DNA from: Tetracentron sinense
Taxonomy: Eukaryota; Streptophyta; Magnoliopsida; Trochodendrales; Trochodendraceae
NCBI GenBank assembly: GCA_015143295.1
Contig: CM026554.1
Span: 32,005,531-32,069,530 of the forward strand
Length of the DNA: 64,000 nucleotides
Reading direction: 5' to 3'
The number at the start of each line of letters is the position of its first letter. The stretch's first letter is position 1. Below, in pieces: positions 13,662 to 28,600 of this stretch. Under the pieces are notes generated by a model. The model had not been told where the DNA came from. It did not search any database and saw only the letters and a program-made list of their open reading frames with translations. The position numbers and the translations under genes are program-made.

Positions 13662-16600
13662 TTGGCTGTGCACGTGCAACAGTGCAAGGCACGTGCAAGC
13701 TTATTGATTAAGGGAGTATTTTTGGTATCAAATTATTGTTATGGTACGTGTTGGGAAAAAAAATTATGAGTATTTTCAGTATCAAAAAAAATCATGAGGG
13801 GTATTTTTGTGTATCACATTCTTGTTACGGGATGCGTTGGGAATTAGAAAATCACGAGGGGAATTTTTATATCAAATTCTTATTACTAGACATGTTGGGA
13901 ATAAAAAAGGGGTATTTTTTATGTCAAATTGAGAATAATAAAATCATGAGGGGTATTTTGGGTATCAAATTCTTGGGAATAAAAAAATCATGAGGGTGTT
14001 TATGGGTATCAAATTCCTGTTAAGGGACATGTTGGGAATAAAAAATCATAAGGGGTATTGTTGGTATCAAAATCTTGTTAGGAGACGTGTTTAGAATAAA
14101 AACAATCATGAGGAATCATGAGGGCAATTTCTGGTATCAAAATCTTGTTAAGAGACGTGCTTGGAATAAAAACAATCATGAGCGGTATTTTGGGCATCCA
14201 ACTCTTGGTTGAACAATTTTATCCTTGTTAACGACATGTTGAGAATAAAAAAATTCATGAGGGGTATTTTTGGTATCAAAATCTTGTTAGGGGGCATGTT
14301 TGAAATAAAAATAATCATGAGGGCAATTTCTGGTATCAAAATCTTGTTAAGGGATGTGTTTGGAATAAAAACAATCATGAAGGGTATTTTGGGCATCCAA
14401 CTTTTGGTTGAATAATTTTGTCCTTTTGTGATTGTGCTCTTTTATATAAAGTTATATAGATATCAGATCTTATCTCCTAGACATGTAAAGTTTATTGTTT
14501 AAATTTTCACTTTCTGCACAACTGGACTGGTAGGCATCAGAAAAACCCTTGGGGATGAAAAGAGCAATACAATTAAAGAATTTACTGGTCCAGTTGGCTT
14601 CAAGGACTCCAATGAAACGGAAGTGCTTGTCTACTTGAAAGCTTGAAGATATTTCAAAACTTCTTCATTGTTGAGGACCCTTCAAATGCATGATGTTGTG
14701 CAAAGGGAAAAGGGTCCTTGGCATCTTGCAAATACTTGTAATTTTATTTAAATCAGAATAACTTGAATATATTCTAGACACATGTTTAGGAGAACCAACT
14801 AAAAGCACTTTCTCCTAAAAAGTGGATTTTTCTTACCAAGAGGGCACTATAAAGCCTCTTTTGTAAATTGGCGATAAGATCACCAAGCTTTTTCTCTAAC
14901 TCTTATTAATAAAAGTTCTTACAAATTTCCGATGGAAAGAAATACATCCATCTCCTATTCTTATAAGATTTAACCCCTTGCAAGGTTTGTTTCCTACATT
15001 TTGAAAGAGACCATTAGCACTCTGCAGCTTGTGCCGCCAATTATGCTAGTTAACTAATTATAGGCCCCAGGTGGTTGAGTGGTCTAAATCACAACATTAT
15101 TTTAACATCTGAATTATGTTACTATTTGTTAATGGTTTGTTTCTCAATGGATCAAGCTCCTAACTTTCATGAGTAGACATGTTTCTTTTGAATTTTTTTT
15201 CCTCGGTTTCTGAATTTAAAAAAGGTGTAATCCATGAAAGTGCTTTAATTTTTTTTCAATCTCATATTTGATTTCAAGAGAAGATAATTGAAATTAGTAA
15301 TTGAGCAAGAAGTTAAAAAACTTGTCACAAGGGAAGTGTTGAGTGCAGGTCCATACCATGCAAAAGCACAAAAAGTCGCAGATGTAGGATGTTTTACCTC
15401 CCCTGTTTGGTTTGGCCCATACCACTAACTGTGCTTTTAGTACTTTTGCACATTGTAGGCCCCACACCAGATCACAACCCCCTTTTAAACAGTTTATACA
15501 TACAACTGATCTCAGAAAACTTTAGGGTACTTCAAACAAACAATTAGAGGTAGCTGAAGTTATAAAACTGAATTGAAAATCAGTTTAAAGTCAATATCAG
15601 TCAGTATGGAACCAGTACAGAGGACAAAACTACCTGAGGGTCTTTAATCGTTTCCACAAGTAACGCTTGATAAGATGAAACCGCCTCCTTTCTGCGAACT
15701 TTCAATCGCACTCTCACCATTTCTAGTTCTTCTCTTTCTTTTCGTTTCCGCATTTCTCGCTCCCTTTCCTTCAATTTGTCCTGATAATAAATGCAAACAT
15801 ACTGAAATTGATATATTTTCCCACATAAAGAAAAGATATGAAATTAACTTTCCCCAGTGTGCATCAACCACCTCTCTACAACAGGACGTTTGTCACACTT
15901 TCTACCCACTATATCCTTTTGTATTTTACCTTGGGCATAAGGTCTCACATGTCTTATATAGACATGTACACAATAAAACAAGAACCATCTAAGTGACAAA
16001 ACCTCCATTGGTTGTACCATATCTAAGAAAAGGACAATCGAATAATTACCATATATTAGTTGCTTGATATTTAACAGCCAAAAAGTTGAATGATCCACTT
16101 CCCAAAAAAGAAGAAGAAGAAGATTAATTATATCATTTAATTAATAGGAAAACTAACTTGTGTGAATTTCGAATAATAGCTCATTGAAGAGCTGTGCCAT
16201 GTCCGGATTGTTGGCCAGTTATATGACCTAGCAATTTATATAAGTCGCTTATGTAATTTCACTTACTGATTATCATACACAAATCAACTTTATTCTTTCA
16301 ATACTTTCTGATATATCATACATAAATCAAATTAATTTTTTCATTAACGATATTGTCTATTTTTGGGAATTTATTAAATTAAAATCCAAACGATATTTAG
16401 GATCATTTTGGATATGCTCTTTGTTTCTTTTTATAATAACACATTAGTTATTTCTGGCCATTAACTAAATTTCAAACGATATCATAACACGGGTCATTCC
16501 AAACCATGTTACAAATCTCCCGAGAAATACTCAATTTCTCCCGAGAAAAATCGAAAAAAAAAAATCTAAAGTTTAAAACTCCGTTTTTATCACAATATTT

Positions 16601-19600
16601 TAAAAATCTCGCAGGAAATATAATTTTCTCTTTTTATACCGTATATATCACGAGATTTAGCCGAGATTTTTAAACGAGAAATAAACAATGTTGTTGGTTT
16701 TATGAATTATAACTTGGTGATAATTATTACTATTTTATGTAATTGCAATATATGTTTTCAATCATTGCTGAGATTTAGGCAAGAAATACCGAAAAAACAT
16801 TTAGATTTGAAAATCTCCTGAAAAAAACTTCGGCCGTTAAAAACCCGATAACGAGATTTGTAACACTGATTCCAAATAGCCTCTCTTTGTTAACAAATCT
16901 TCTAGACGATTCTTCGAGTCCATGGAACAAACTGATAAAAATAGTGTAATGACTACGATAATTTTTTACCACTGATATACATTCTAGAAATATTCTGGAT
17001 GGGCACATTGTTTTGACAATCTGAACTCAGAAGAATGTGAACCATCTGTGTTAGAAGTACCAGAACTGCATGTGCAACTCGCATCGCAACTAGTCTGTGT
17101 ATGTAAGGATGCATGTGGGATAGTGGGATTGAATATAAAGAGAGACACTGGGGGAGAAAAGCTAGCCTATAATGTTGTTTAGACTCAAAAGCCTATCTGA
17201 AACATTGAAATCCATAGGAGCTGCTGTTTGATGATATATGATAGCATAGGGTGTTATCAATGAGATGGCTGACCAAATCTATGGTTATGGTAAAGACGGA
17301 CATGGTTGAGACTGTAATGTAATGGAAAACAGCGCTCTAAGGCTGGTCACCTAAAAATATTTTTTGGTCACGGGTAATCTTGAAATGGAGATTAAAGAGC
17401 AACATAATACCAATTCTTAAATCAATAAAATATAAGAAACCAGGTAGAATACATGCTAGTATACAAACCACAAGAAGAGAAAATGACCCTCAAGAAATTC
17501 TAATGCAGCTTAAATTTATCCGAACTTTAAAACAGTAAGATAGGAGAGTTTACATATATAAAGATATAGGACGGGGCTGTATCAAATGTCACTTTCTAAT
17601 ACAATACTCATAGACGAAACTAATCTACTTTAGTTAAACCTGCCTATTTAGAAATTTAAACGCAAATTACTAAATAAGTTTCATAACTAAGGGATGGTTG
17701 GTAACTCTAAAAATTAGAGGTTATTTGCTTATTTTTTGAAAATAAGAGCTTATTGTGAAATAAGACTGTTCGGCAAATGTTTGATCCAATGTCTAAATAT
17801 TTTAGCATAACAGACTTCACCTTTGAAAAATAAGTAATATTAAGGTTACTTTTTTCTTCTTCTTTCAAAGCTTATTGTGTTAAAGCAAGTAGATGTTTAT
17901 TTGCTCACATGCGCATTTGATTCAATTAAAAATGGATCTATGACCTTAATTCTTTTTATTAAAATGTCTTTTATGTACCCAATACTTTTTTACAAACACT
18001 TATTCTATCCCTCCCACTGAAAATACTCTGCAAATAGGTGCTTATTTGTATATTTTTACCAAACAAAATATAAATTTAAAACTTCCTGAGCTCAAAACAG
18101 AAACCATTATGGGACTTGCTAACTTCAGGTAAAAGTGGATGAGCATTGGTCAGCAAAGACAACAAGTACAGGCTTTTAAGCCCTTCTGCAACAACAAATC
18201 TTGTATCCATCAAATCTATTGGCCAAATTTTAATATTTATACATATGAGCAAAATACTTCTAACGTATGATGATCTATTTTCATTATGGGCATTATCGAC
18301 AGTCATGTAATGATGTAGATTGATAGATGCCTTACATGTCATAGGGGAAAATATTCAGACTGTCAAAATAGTAGGTCATCCTTTGAATTGGCCATTGACA
18401 AAATTCCATTCCCAATGCATTAACCATCCATGCAAAGGACTTCTTTTGGATGGCCAAGAAAAGTATAGACAAACATCCAAATTCACTGTTGAAAAAGTCC
18501 TTAGTTCACCTGACTAGGGTCGTCCAAGCAAGAGTGATCCCAGTACTTATCCAACAATGAGCATCCTAATATCTGGATCATTATATCAATGACCACGTCC
18601 ACAAGTGAAAATCTACATTAAAATTCTTTGACTGTCCATAATGAAATTCCATTGTTTAATAGTTGGAGTATAAAATACCAATTTTGAGCTCTAGTTAATC
18701 CAATTGTAATGTAACTTTGAGGATCACTAAATACAACATGACATCATCAATGTTTTTGATAGTGCATATATCCTTTAGAGCCTAAATTTCTACCTCTGCC
18801 ATTTAAGTTCACAGTTCACACACCTAGTATTTCAACTAGGTCCAGCATTCCCTTGTAATATAACCCATTCAAAAACCTAAAGGAAGAAAGAAAAAGAAGA
18901 AGAAGAAAAGAAAAACTTTCCTGAAGCATTTCAACAAAGAATTAGTCTAGGGGTACTCTCAAATATCTCCCTAACCGTTTAATTCAATTATTAAAGGGTC
19001 AAGATTAGAGTTGATGTGGCATTAGAGAAGAAAAAATAAGACAAATCAAATCCTGAACCATAGTGGTTAGTTATAGAGAGTTAGGATTTGGGAGTATATT
19101 TGGGAGTACCCATAGACTGACTCTTCAACAAAATCAATTATGCATGACAAGTATAGAAAAACAGTATGCATACCTGCTCCTCCCTTTTGGCTTTTGCAGT
19201 TCGTTCCACTTCCTCTTCGCCAGCCTTTAGTTCAGAGATATATTCATTAAACAAAACCTCCCTATCTTCATGCTTAACAGATTTGTATCTTGGATCATTT
19301 CTCAGGCTATCCTTCACCTACAGCAACCACGAAATTATACATATGTCCTTAGAAGGTAAAAAGGAAATATAAACAGTGACATAAGAAAGATATAAGTGAT
19401 GACAATGGTCCATGTTTGGGCAAGATTTAAATTTGGATATTACATGATAGATCAAAATATAAAGAATGGGATATTGGAAGATATTATCGAAATTTCGCAG
19501 TTTGATGGAGATAATTAGGGGGGAATAAGAAAAACACAGAATTATTTAGAACTTTAGAAAATGTTAAAATAGACGTAAATGCATACTAGGTTATTAAAAA

Positions 19601-22600
19601 AAGAAAAAACATACAATTATACTGAGGCATAGATACACAGCAGAAATTTTCTAACATTTTTTTAAAGGTGGATTTTTTTACCCTTCCAAGAAAAAAAATG
19701 GAATTTTTCAATGGAACACAAGGAAAAGTTAAAATAGAAAATAATTGCACATTCAAAACAAACACACACACATATATATAAAGGAAACTACTACAATAAG
19801 CCAGCCAAGTTTCTGGGGCAAAGATACATACTGACTGTCATGTATATTACACTGATATCTATGTAGTTCATACATTGTTTAACACATTCAATACTAATAT
19901 AATAAAATGAGCAATGCTAGGTCCACTTTCCGGTCATCCACTCTCCCCTATTTTTATACAAGAATACAAAATAAAATTACACTTTTAGTGGACCCCACCA
20001 CATTTATTTTGTCTTCTTGCATAAAAATAGTAAAAACTACCGGAGAGTGGACGGCCGGAGAGTGGACCTAGCATTGCTCCAAACAACAAAATAAGCAATT
20101 ATATGAGTAGTCAATCATATGTCATATCCAATTATCCACATTGAATTTCTGGCCAACTCAGTCTAAAAGTCATCATCCCATCCTGATTACACGTACATAA
20201 TGCATTGATAAAAATTGATCATTAGTCACTTAAATGACACGTGTATGCGTTAATTTGACTATGATGTTACTACTTCAGTAAAATTTTCAGTAATTTAGTT
20301 TTATAAAACCGGTCATAGGGTAGTAATTAAACTTAAAACAAATCCAACAATTGCTAATATAACAAATCAAGTGAAAATGCATAAATACTTTGCCCTAAGT
20401 GATTGCCTAATTATTCTGATTTTTTTTATTAGTTATCTTAATACACCAAAAGAAGCATCACAACAAAATAAATATATGTAACAGTTAAACTAACACAACG
20501 CAACACACACACATAATTATGGTATTATTCATCATATTTTTGGTAACTTTTACCCCCCCCCCCCCCCACACACACACACACATATATATATAATGACAGA
20601 AAACTTCAAATAGAAGCTCTTGACTATCACAAAAAAATAAATATGGTGTTTTTGGAATATTGCAAAAATTACCAATGAAATTTGTGAAATTAGTGAATTT
20701 TTGCCCCAAAAAATGTAAATTATGGCAACATTTTCCAAATTTTGCAAAATACAAGATGAGATATGGTCCATTCATTATGACAATTATTTTACAAGGTTAA
20801 CATATATAACAAACCTGCGAGATCAAGATATATTAGCTGAGATTTGTGAATTCCAATAGTTAAAAACATGTGTTTTAGGTATTGCTTCACGTGAAAATGG
20901 CCCAATTTTTAATAGATAAAAAATTATATTATAGTGATAGACAAGGGCGGAGTTAGGATTTTTTTGTAGGGGGACAAGCGATGGTTGATTGAAAATGTTA
21001 GTAATTGCTAATGAATTTGTAAAGAATGATTAGGTGGGTACGAAATATTATGAGTTTATGGGGATGAGGGTTCGAGGGTGTAGCCACCAAAAATAGTTTT
21101 TTTTTTTACGACCAAGTTCGTGGGCCATCTCGTCCATATGTTTTGCACATGGGGGGCAACTGTTCCCTTTTCCCATGGCAATGCATTGCTAAATAAGTAA
21201 ACATAGTGTAAAAGAGATACTTTGTTCTCAAAATTTCAGGGGGCAATTGTCCCTTGCCCCATGGCTATGCCCTATTAAATAATATTGTATAATATTTTTT
21301 TAAAACATCAGGGGCAGCTGCCCCGTGGCTATGCCCAGCCAAATGATTATACAACATAGTATAAAACATATTTTTTTCAAAAGTTTGGGGGGGCAACTGC
21401 CCCCATGTCCCATAGCTATACCCCTATTAACAATTGGTTTAGTTTGTGAGATTATTAGGGTTAAAAGTTAAGGTTTGAGAGAAAGAAGAAGAAGAATGAG
21501 AAGGATATTAGGTTTAGGGAAAAATAATGAAAGAGATTAATGCTCTCTCACACACTTTATTATTTATATTCCACTAATGGTCTACTAGTAGTATATAAGA
21601 ACTACTAATAGTAGACTCACAATACAGTATATAAGAGAAACATAAAGACAAGGCCCATAAAGCCTTATTCAACACTCCCCCTCAAGTTGGTGCGTAGATA
21701 TCACTCATGCCCAACTTGTCAACAATATTTCGGAATTGAGTACTAGTAAGACCCTTAGTCAACAAATTAGCCTGTTGATCTTCTGACTTCACAAACGGGG
21801 TGCAAATATACTCCGCCTTCAACTTCTCATTGATGAAATGACGATCTACCTCAATATACTTTGTCATGTCATGCTGCACCGAATTATGAGCAATACTAAT
21901 AGCGGCTTTATTATCATAATATAAGCTCATGGAGCCTTCAGTAGGAAGCTCAATCTCACTCAGGAGTAATCGGAGTCGAAGCAATTCACACACACCGTGT
22001 GTTATGGCTCTAAACTCTGCCTCTGCACTGGATCTAGCAACTACATTTTATGTCTTACTTCTCCATGTGACAAGGTTACCTCCAACCATAGTGCAATATC
22101 CAGAAGTAGAGCATCTATCAGAAACCAGGTCAACCCAATCTACGTCAGTGTAGGGTTCAACCCTTAAGTTACCATTACAGGTATACAACAAACCCTTCCC
22201 AGGAGATGACTTTAAGTAGTGGAGGATCCGATTCACTGTCTCTAGGTGGCCAATAGTTGGTGAATACATGAATTGGCCTACTACACTAACAACATATGCA
22301 ATGTCTGGCTTGGTAAGAGATAGATAAATAAGTTTGCCAAAAAGTCTTTGGTACCATCCAGCATCTAACAGATGTTCCCCACTAGCTTCACTGAGTTTAT
22401 GATTAGGGTGTAGTTGTTCACTATTAATTGGGTTTATGTTTCTAATTTTTATGATTAGTAAATGTATGAACAATGTATGATTTTTATATTAAAATCAGAC
22501 TGTCATATACATTGATGTCAACACGTATCTTTACTCCACTCCAGTCACATCTCCTATGTATACTGTTATTTTATATATATATAATTTTTTATCATAAAGG

Positions 22601-25600
22601 TACATACATGTTTATATTAACATTTCCTAAATTTTTACTTGGCATTTGTTTCTAAACTTTTCCTCACTTACCCCCGAACCATGAAAATTCTGCTATTTTG
22701 AAAATATCACGCAATATATCCCATTTTGAAATTGTGATATTCCTGCGATATTGACATATAAAAACTTCAACTGTAATGTTCCAGTAATTTTCATTTCGCA
22801 CTAGCGATTCTTGCAAACATGGTTCAAAATATCGGTATCGGTCGCCGTATCGGTAAGTTCAAAATAGGATACGTATCGGTACCATATTGGTTGGATATGA
22901 CGGAAAAATTCAGGATACGCTAAAAAAAACTTGGATACGCAAGGAAAAACTTGGATACCTTGTATAAAACTTCTTTTAATGCAAATATAAGTTAAAAACA
23001 AACTAAATGAAAGCCTCCAATTACATTTATAATCATATATATGAGCTAAAGATTTATACATTAAAAAAGACGTGCGCGCTGACAAATATGTGTGAAAATA
23101 CAAACTATAGTTACTTAACCAAGTGATAGAAGCTCAATTGCATTCATAAATCAAATGTATGAAAATACATAGGCACTTGCATTCATCTTGATGCAGGTCT
23201 AACCTTCTTCTTCTTAATTGTTTTAGATGCCTAAAGTACTTATGATGCTTATTAAAGTTAATAAATAATTGAAATTTAGCAAAAATTATAAATTTAAAAA
23301 AAAAATTAAGGTTATATTGTTGAACCCTAAGAGTTACCCTTAGGGTTCAACAATATACCCTTGGTTTTTTAGAAAAAATAAAAAATATTTAACTCTCGTT
23401 AAAAAATTTAACCCTTAGGATTAATATTTTTTTACAAAAACTAAGGTTATATTGTTGAACCCTAAGGGTTAGTGAATCTTAACCAAAATTAGAGGGGGTT
23501 AAAAGGGACACGTGATAACTTTGGTTAAAAAAATTTAACCCTTAGAATTTTTTTAACAAAAACGTACATATTAGCTTATATTAGTATTGCCAAACGCCCC
23601 CTAAGGGTTAGTGAATCTTAACCACAATTAATAAGAGTTAAACGGGATACATTTCTAACCTTGATTTTTAAAATAAAATACTTTAAAAAATTAACTTTAG
23701 AATGAAAAATTCTTAACCATTGGGTTAAGTTTTTTTAAAATCAAACCCTACAAGTTAGTGAATCTTAACCACAGTTAATAGGAGCTAAAAAGGACACATT
23801 TCTAACCTTAATTTTTTTTTAATATTAAAAAATGAACTTTAGAATTAAGAACTCTTAACCATAGGGTTAAGTTTTTTAAAATCAAACCCTACGAGTTCAT
23901 ATATATTAACCACAATTAATAGGAATTGAAAGAGAGTGTTACAACCTTCCAAAAAAAAAAGTTTGATCGTGTGTGTGTGACTGAGGGAGGTTAGCACTCC
24001 TCATTCAATAAGCTAATGAATTATGTGGTTGGGTGAGGCTAGCATTCCTCCTTCAATAAGCTAATCAACCAAGTGAGACTAGCATTCCTCCAAGTTCATG
24101 TTACAAGTTTATAACTTATAAAGCCTTCAACTATGTGGCTGGGTGAGGCTAGCATTCCTCCTTATTGCCAATCAACTGAGTGAGACTAGCATTCCTCTTA
24201 TGTTATAAGTTTATAACTTATAAAACCTTCAACTAACAAAAAAAAAAGTAGAGTTCTGTTCTATTTCACCTTTGGCCGAAAGTGGGAAAGGGGCAAAGGA
24301 ACAAATGCTAGCACTCTTTGGTTTTGCGATCAACAGATTTGGGCGATGATGGCAATGGATTTGGGCGACGACGACAACGGCGATTGAAGTGGCGATCTAG
24401 GTATGTACCCTAAATCCCTAATCCTTCTCTACTACAAAATCTTTTTTCTTTTTTCTTTTTCTACTTCTCAATCTCGTCTGTAGAGTGTCATCCATGCGAA
24501 TCTCCGTCCTTTTTGTTTTTTTTGGATGGTTATTGCAAACCAACCCCTTCCCATCACTTTTTTTTTTAAAACTGTTGAAATACCCTGTATCAAACCGTAT
24601 CGGTACCGATACAGTCGATACGTTGTACCGTACGATCGATACGTTGTCGATATAGGGTATTTTTTTTCTCACCGTATCTGTGTATCGGATACCCAAAACC
24701 ATGCTTGCAAATGAAACTTAAACCAACTTCATAGTTTTTGGGTCAATCATTGAAAAGCTATCGAAGGGTTCCCTAATCGGCTTCACGTTTGCCTGACACC
24801 ATGCATGCAGATAAATGCCATGATGCCTAACCACCAAATGCCCAGCCAATACAAGTTTTCAGATATGCCAGGCGACAGGGTTCTAGACGTCCAAGAACTA
24901 AGGACCGTTAAAAATTTCTTCCTTTCGTGAAGGACTCTCTTAGCCTCCTTTGCGATGACAACACAAATAGAAATACCCCATGGTTCAAAATTCCGAGACG
25001 TACTGGAATTTGCCTTATCTGGTACACTAGAACTCAAGGATATTGGTGCGTATCAGTAGGGATTGGTCAGATACTCACCAATATTGTATTGATACTCTAC
25101 TGATATTCTACCGATACTTTTGGCACATTTATAAAACCGAACTATTTTACCATTTGAGTGTTTGTAAACACTCCTAGAACCCATTCTTTCAACAATCTTT
25201 CTTCTCCCAGTTCTAGGCCTAAAAAAAAACTTTGTTGTCGATTTTTTATTGAAAAACAAAGATCCAAGCGTTTGATTTCAGATTGAAAGGGTTTTCCAAA
25301 ATTTTCAAAGGTATGCAATTTAAAAAAAAAAAAAAATAGTGTTATAAATTAATGAAAATATGTTGTAATCAACCCAAAATGAGTAGATCTATTGATTTCA
25401 TGCAAAATCTATAAATCAAAAACCATTTTTATCAAAAATAGTTAAATTTTATAATTTTTTTTTGAAAATTCAAAAATCCTAAAATCTTTAATATTTCAAA
25501 AAATATCTTTAATCTAGGGTTTAGTCTAGATTTCAAGCTAGCATGTAGTTCACAGTGGTATTGAGCTTGTCTAATGTATGTTCATACTTTATGGTTGTAA

Positions 25601-28600
25601 ATTCAATACTTTCTTATGAATTCAACAAATGTAAAATTTCTATATTTAAATTTTATTGCCTATACTTAGCTAAGTGACTAAGGTTTGTGTTTTCATACTC
25701 ATTTATCAGCAGGCTTGCCTTTTTAAACTTATAAAATTTTTAACTCTCATATGTATAATTATAAATGTTGTTAAGAGACTTCATTTCGTTTATTTTTAAC
25801 TTATATTTTCATTAAAAGAAATTCTATGCAAGGTATCAAAGTTTTTCCTTGTATATTAAAGCGTATCTTAATTGTTTCGGATGTATCGCTGCGTATTGAA
25901 CCAATACTCCAATACGTATCCTAAAATCATCTTACCGATATTCATACCAATATTTTGAACCATGAATCCATGAGTAACCCACCTTTCAATCTTTCAAGAA
26001 TAGCGTGATGCAAGGTTCTTCAATCCTTAGAAGCCCACTCTGCAATAGAGCTGAATCTACTTACTCTAGGAATCTACATGCCCGAAAACAACTTAGGAAA
26101 TCCTCCCTTTATACCACTCCTTTCTCTCTCACAAATATCTTTGGGGTGTTCTATGACAAATTGACCAAGATCTCCCTAACCCCAGTCATTTCCTCTGCTC
26201 AGTTGTATTTCAAATATGATATTAATTTTGATCTTGATTGTTCTTGTTTTGTAGCTAGCATTTTTCTCCCCTTTTCTCTGTAATATATTCGGAATTACCT
26301 TTCCAAAAAAAATATTCAAATCCCATTAATGAGATAAGGCTAAGATTCATTAAAGGGTAAGTTAGTGGTATTTAAAGCTAAGATTCATTTATTTAACAAG
26401 GGCCACCAAAAAATAAACCTCACATTAATTATATTTGGAAATGTTCATCGTACCATTTGACAGTTTACCTTTTATAATTTTATCTGGTTTTCTCATAAAA
26501 CAACCCACATTCTATGCATTTCATGTTAATAATGTTTGCTTTTTCACCTCTTTTCTCAAATCTCGCTCCTTTGCTAATTTTAGTTTCATCTATTAACTTC
26601 TAGCTTGACTACATCATCTTTCCAATGACATATGATAAAGAACTTTATTTTGTTATGACTTTTATCACAGCTGCACCCATAAAAAGGGGTTATTGTTGAA
26701 AATTGTAATATGATATCCTTTTTCATATCTAAATATAGGTGGCTACTCATCGACAACCTTTAAAATGGTGAAACAAGTGTTGCCGACCCCAATTTATTTG
26801 GGGTAAGGCATTGAGAGTACTATAACTCAGTAATCTGAACCTTGGGCAGAAAAACAATAGAACAAAGAAAGAATAATCAAACATTAAGCATAAACTGAAA
26901 TATATTTGTTCATCTGTTTAATCATGTCCCTTTTGAACAACATGAAATTATAAAGTATTGCTTAAACAGTGGTTTGTATGGAAGGCAGGACAAGATGAAA
27001 CATAATGCAGGATAAGCTGGAGGAAAGCACCCTAAGATCAATTCATTGTTATAAAAGAAATAAAACAGTAGTCTGTTCACCAAATCTATACACATTCAGA
27101 TGACATGCCCATTTATCAAACCAATCCAACTGATGGAACATGGCTAACAATCAAACATAAATAATACTAAATATCAAATTGACCCTTTTTCATTGAAATT
27201 AATAAAAAAAAGAAGCAGCTTTGCACCAAAAATCATTGGTTAGATAGTTAGGATCGCCAATCAGAGCAATTTTTGTACTGTGGCCAGCCAAAATGTAACC
27301 AAATTGATGAGCCGATACAAACCAATTAGCTTATAGGGATGGCAAGACCAGCACCACCATATACAAAACAATATCACTGTAATCCAATAGTAATGGGCCG
27401 AAAGATTGAAAAAGAAATAGAAAGTAGAAGGAAGGAAGGAAACAATGCATACAAAATTTAACCACTTTGTTGCAACTTCACAGAAGGTTGTGGTGTTGAG
27501 AAATATGTTAGGGACCTGTTTGGATGGCAATTATATGATCACTTTTTTAAAAAGATGGCCTTTTGATATCATATTATTTTGAAGAATGTTGTTCTAAAAC
27601 ACTTTATTTGTTTGTGTAACTTCTTTTAATGCTTGCAAAGGTTTCACAGAAACAACCATTTTCCTTTAGCCTTTTTTTTCCCCCTTTAACCTTACTCCTA
27701 TGAAACAACTCTTTTAACATCTGATGTCTGAAGTATTTGTTTTGGGGATGGAAGTATGGAACTAGGGTTTCCGGCAATTATTTTCCACGCATTTTGAGCC
27801 TAAAACGTGTTTTCTTCTTTTTTTTTTTAATAAAATATGTTTTGTTTTATAATGTGAGTCCAAATGCTTTTATGATGTTCTACATTTATTAATAAAAAAC
27901 GCATTTTTGGGAAAACAAGGCACCTACCCTGTACCAACGGGTAGACGTAGTTATATCTCCGTTGTCTTGAAGCATAGACTTGAAGCTAGAGGTAGCAGCA
28001 GTACGTATTGCTTGAATCTTCTCATCAGCAGCTTTCTTCAATGGAAGGACCCTGCATGTAAAAACAAAACCTTGTCTAACCGAATGGGATGCCATGACTG
28101 AGTGAAAGAAATAAATAATCCTGCATATCAATAATCAATCTAAAAAGACTTAAAGAGCTGAAGGACTCGTTTAAAGTCAATTTAAAAATCTGTACAAGTC
28201 GTCTACTAGTTAGGTAATTTCAGTTCTGAATATTTTAATACAAGTTACTTTTGTGACTGGGAAAATATTGGGTATACATTCAACTAGGAGTTGGAAAGCC
28301 ATGGCAAATAATATAAATTGAATGAACAAGTCATAGAAAACTCGGGTACTGATTCATATCACATTTTGACAGGGTAACTAACCAGAACAAGTTTTCGATC
28401 TTTACTGGATCATCCATAAATAATGTGACAAAGCCCCTCCAAAAGACTAATTCACTTTCTTGAAAGATCAGACAATCCTATGATCAGCGAGATAACAATA
28501 AGAACCTATATGCCAACGAATGTGATGGCAACTAATGCCTCATTGAGGATAAAACAGACCTGGCTAGACCTCGTTCCTAGCCAACAATTGAGTTTTGAAT

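Larger units (their letters stand above)
15781..19173 (-). other. PRP40C intron 13 (3.4 kb)
   Basis: Holds a small hAT-like element (16504-16868) and a possible MITE (17694-18067). 18070-19173 has no recognised feature apart from A/G-rich sequence near 18880. Confidence 0.7.
19318..27927 (-). other. PRP40C intron 12 (8.6 kb)
   Basis: Holds a hairpin MITE, a C/CA/TA microsatellite, a possible hAT-like repeat, a copia fragment with LTR and two hAT-like elements. 26000-27900 is AT-rich; gccgaccccaatttatttgg at about 26789 resembles the 3' tail shared by plant Au-type SINEs and RTE LINEs. Confidence 0.75.

Noticed and set aside
13736-14415. Open frames rich in Gly-Ile-Lys and Ile-Pro repeats on both strands
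   Set aside because: They arise from the 60-bp minisatellite, not from a conserved protein.
15061-15100. Sequence ggtggttgagtggtctaaat resembling a tRNA A box
   Set aside because: No B box, cloverleaf or SINE tail follows.
20485-20775. 96-codon minus frame with poly-Gly
   Set aside because: Produced by the poly-C/CA microsatellite.
23290-23960. Regular repeats that could suggest a CRISPR-like array
   Set aside because: Units are about 140 bp apart, diverged, and inside a plant transposon with 8-bp TSD.
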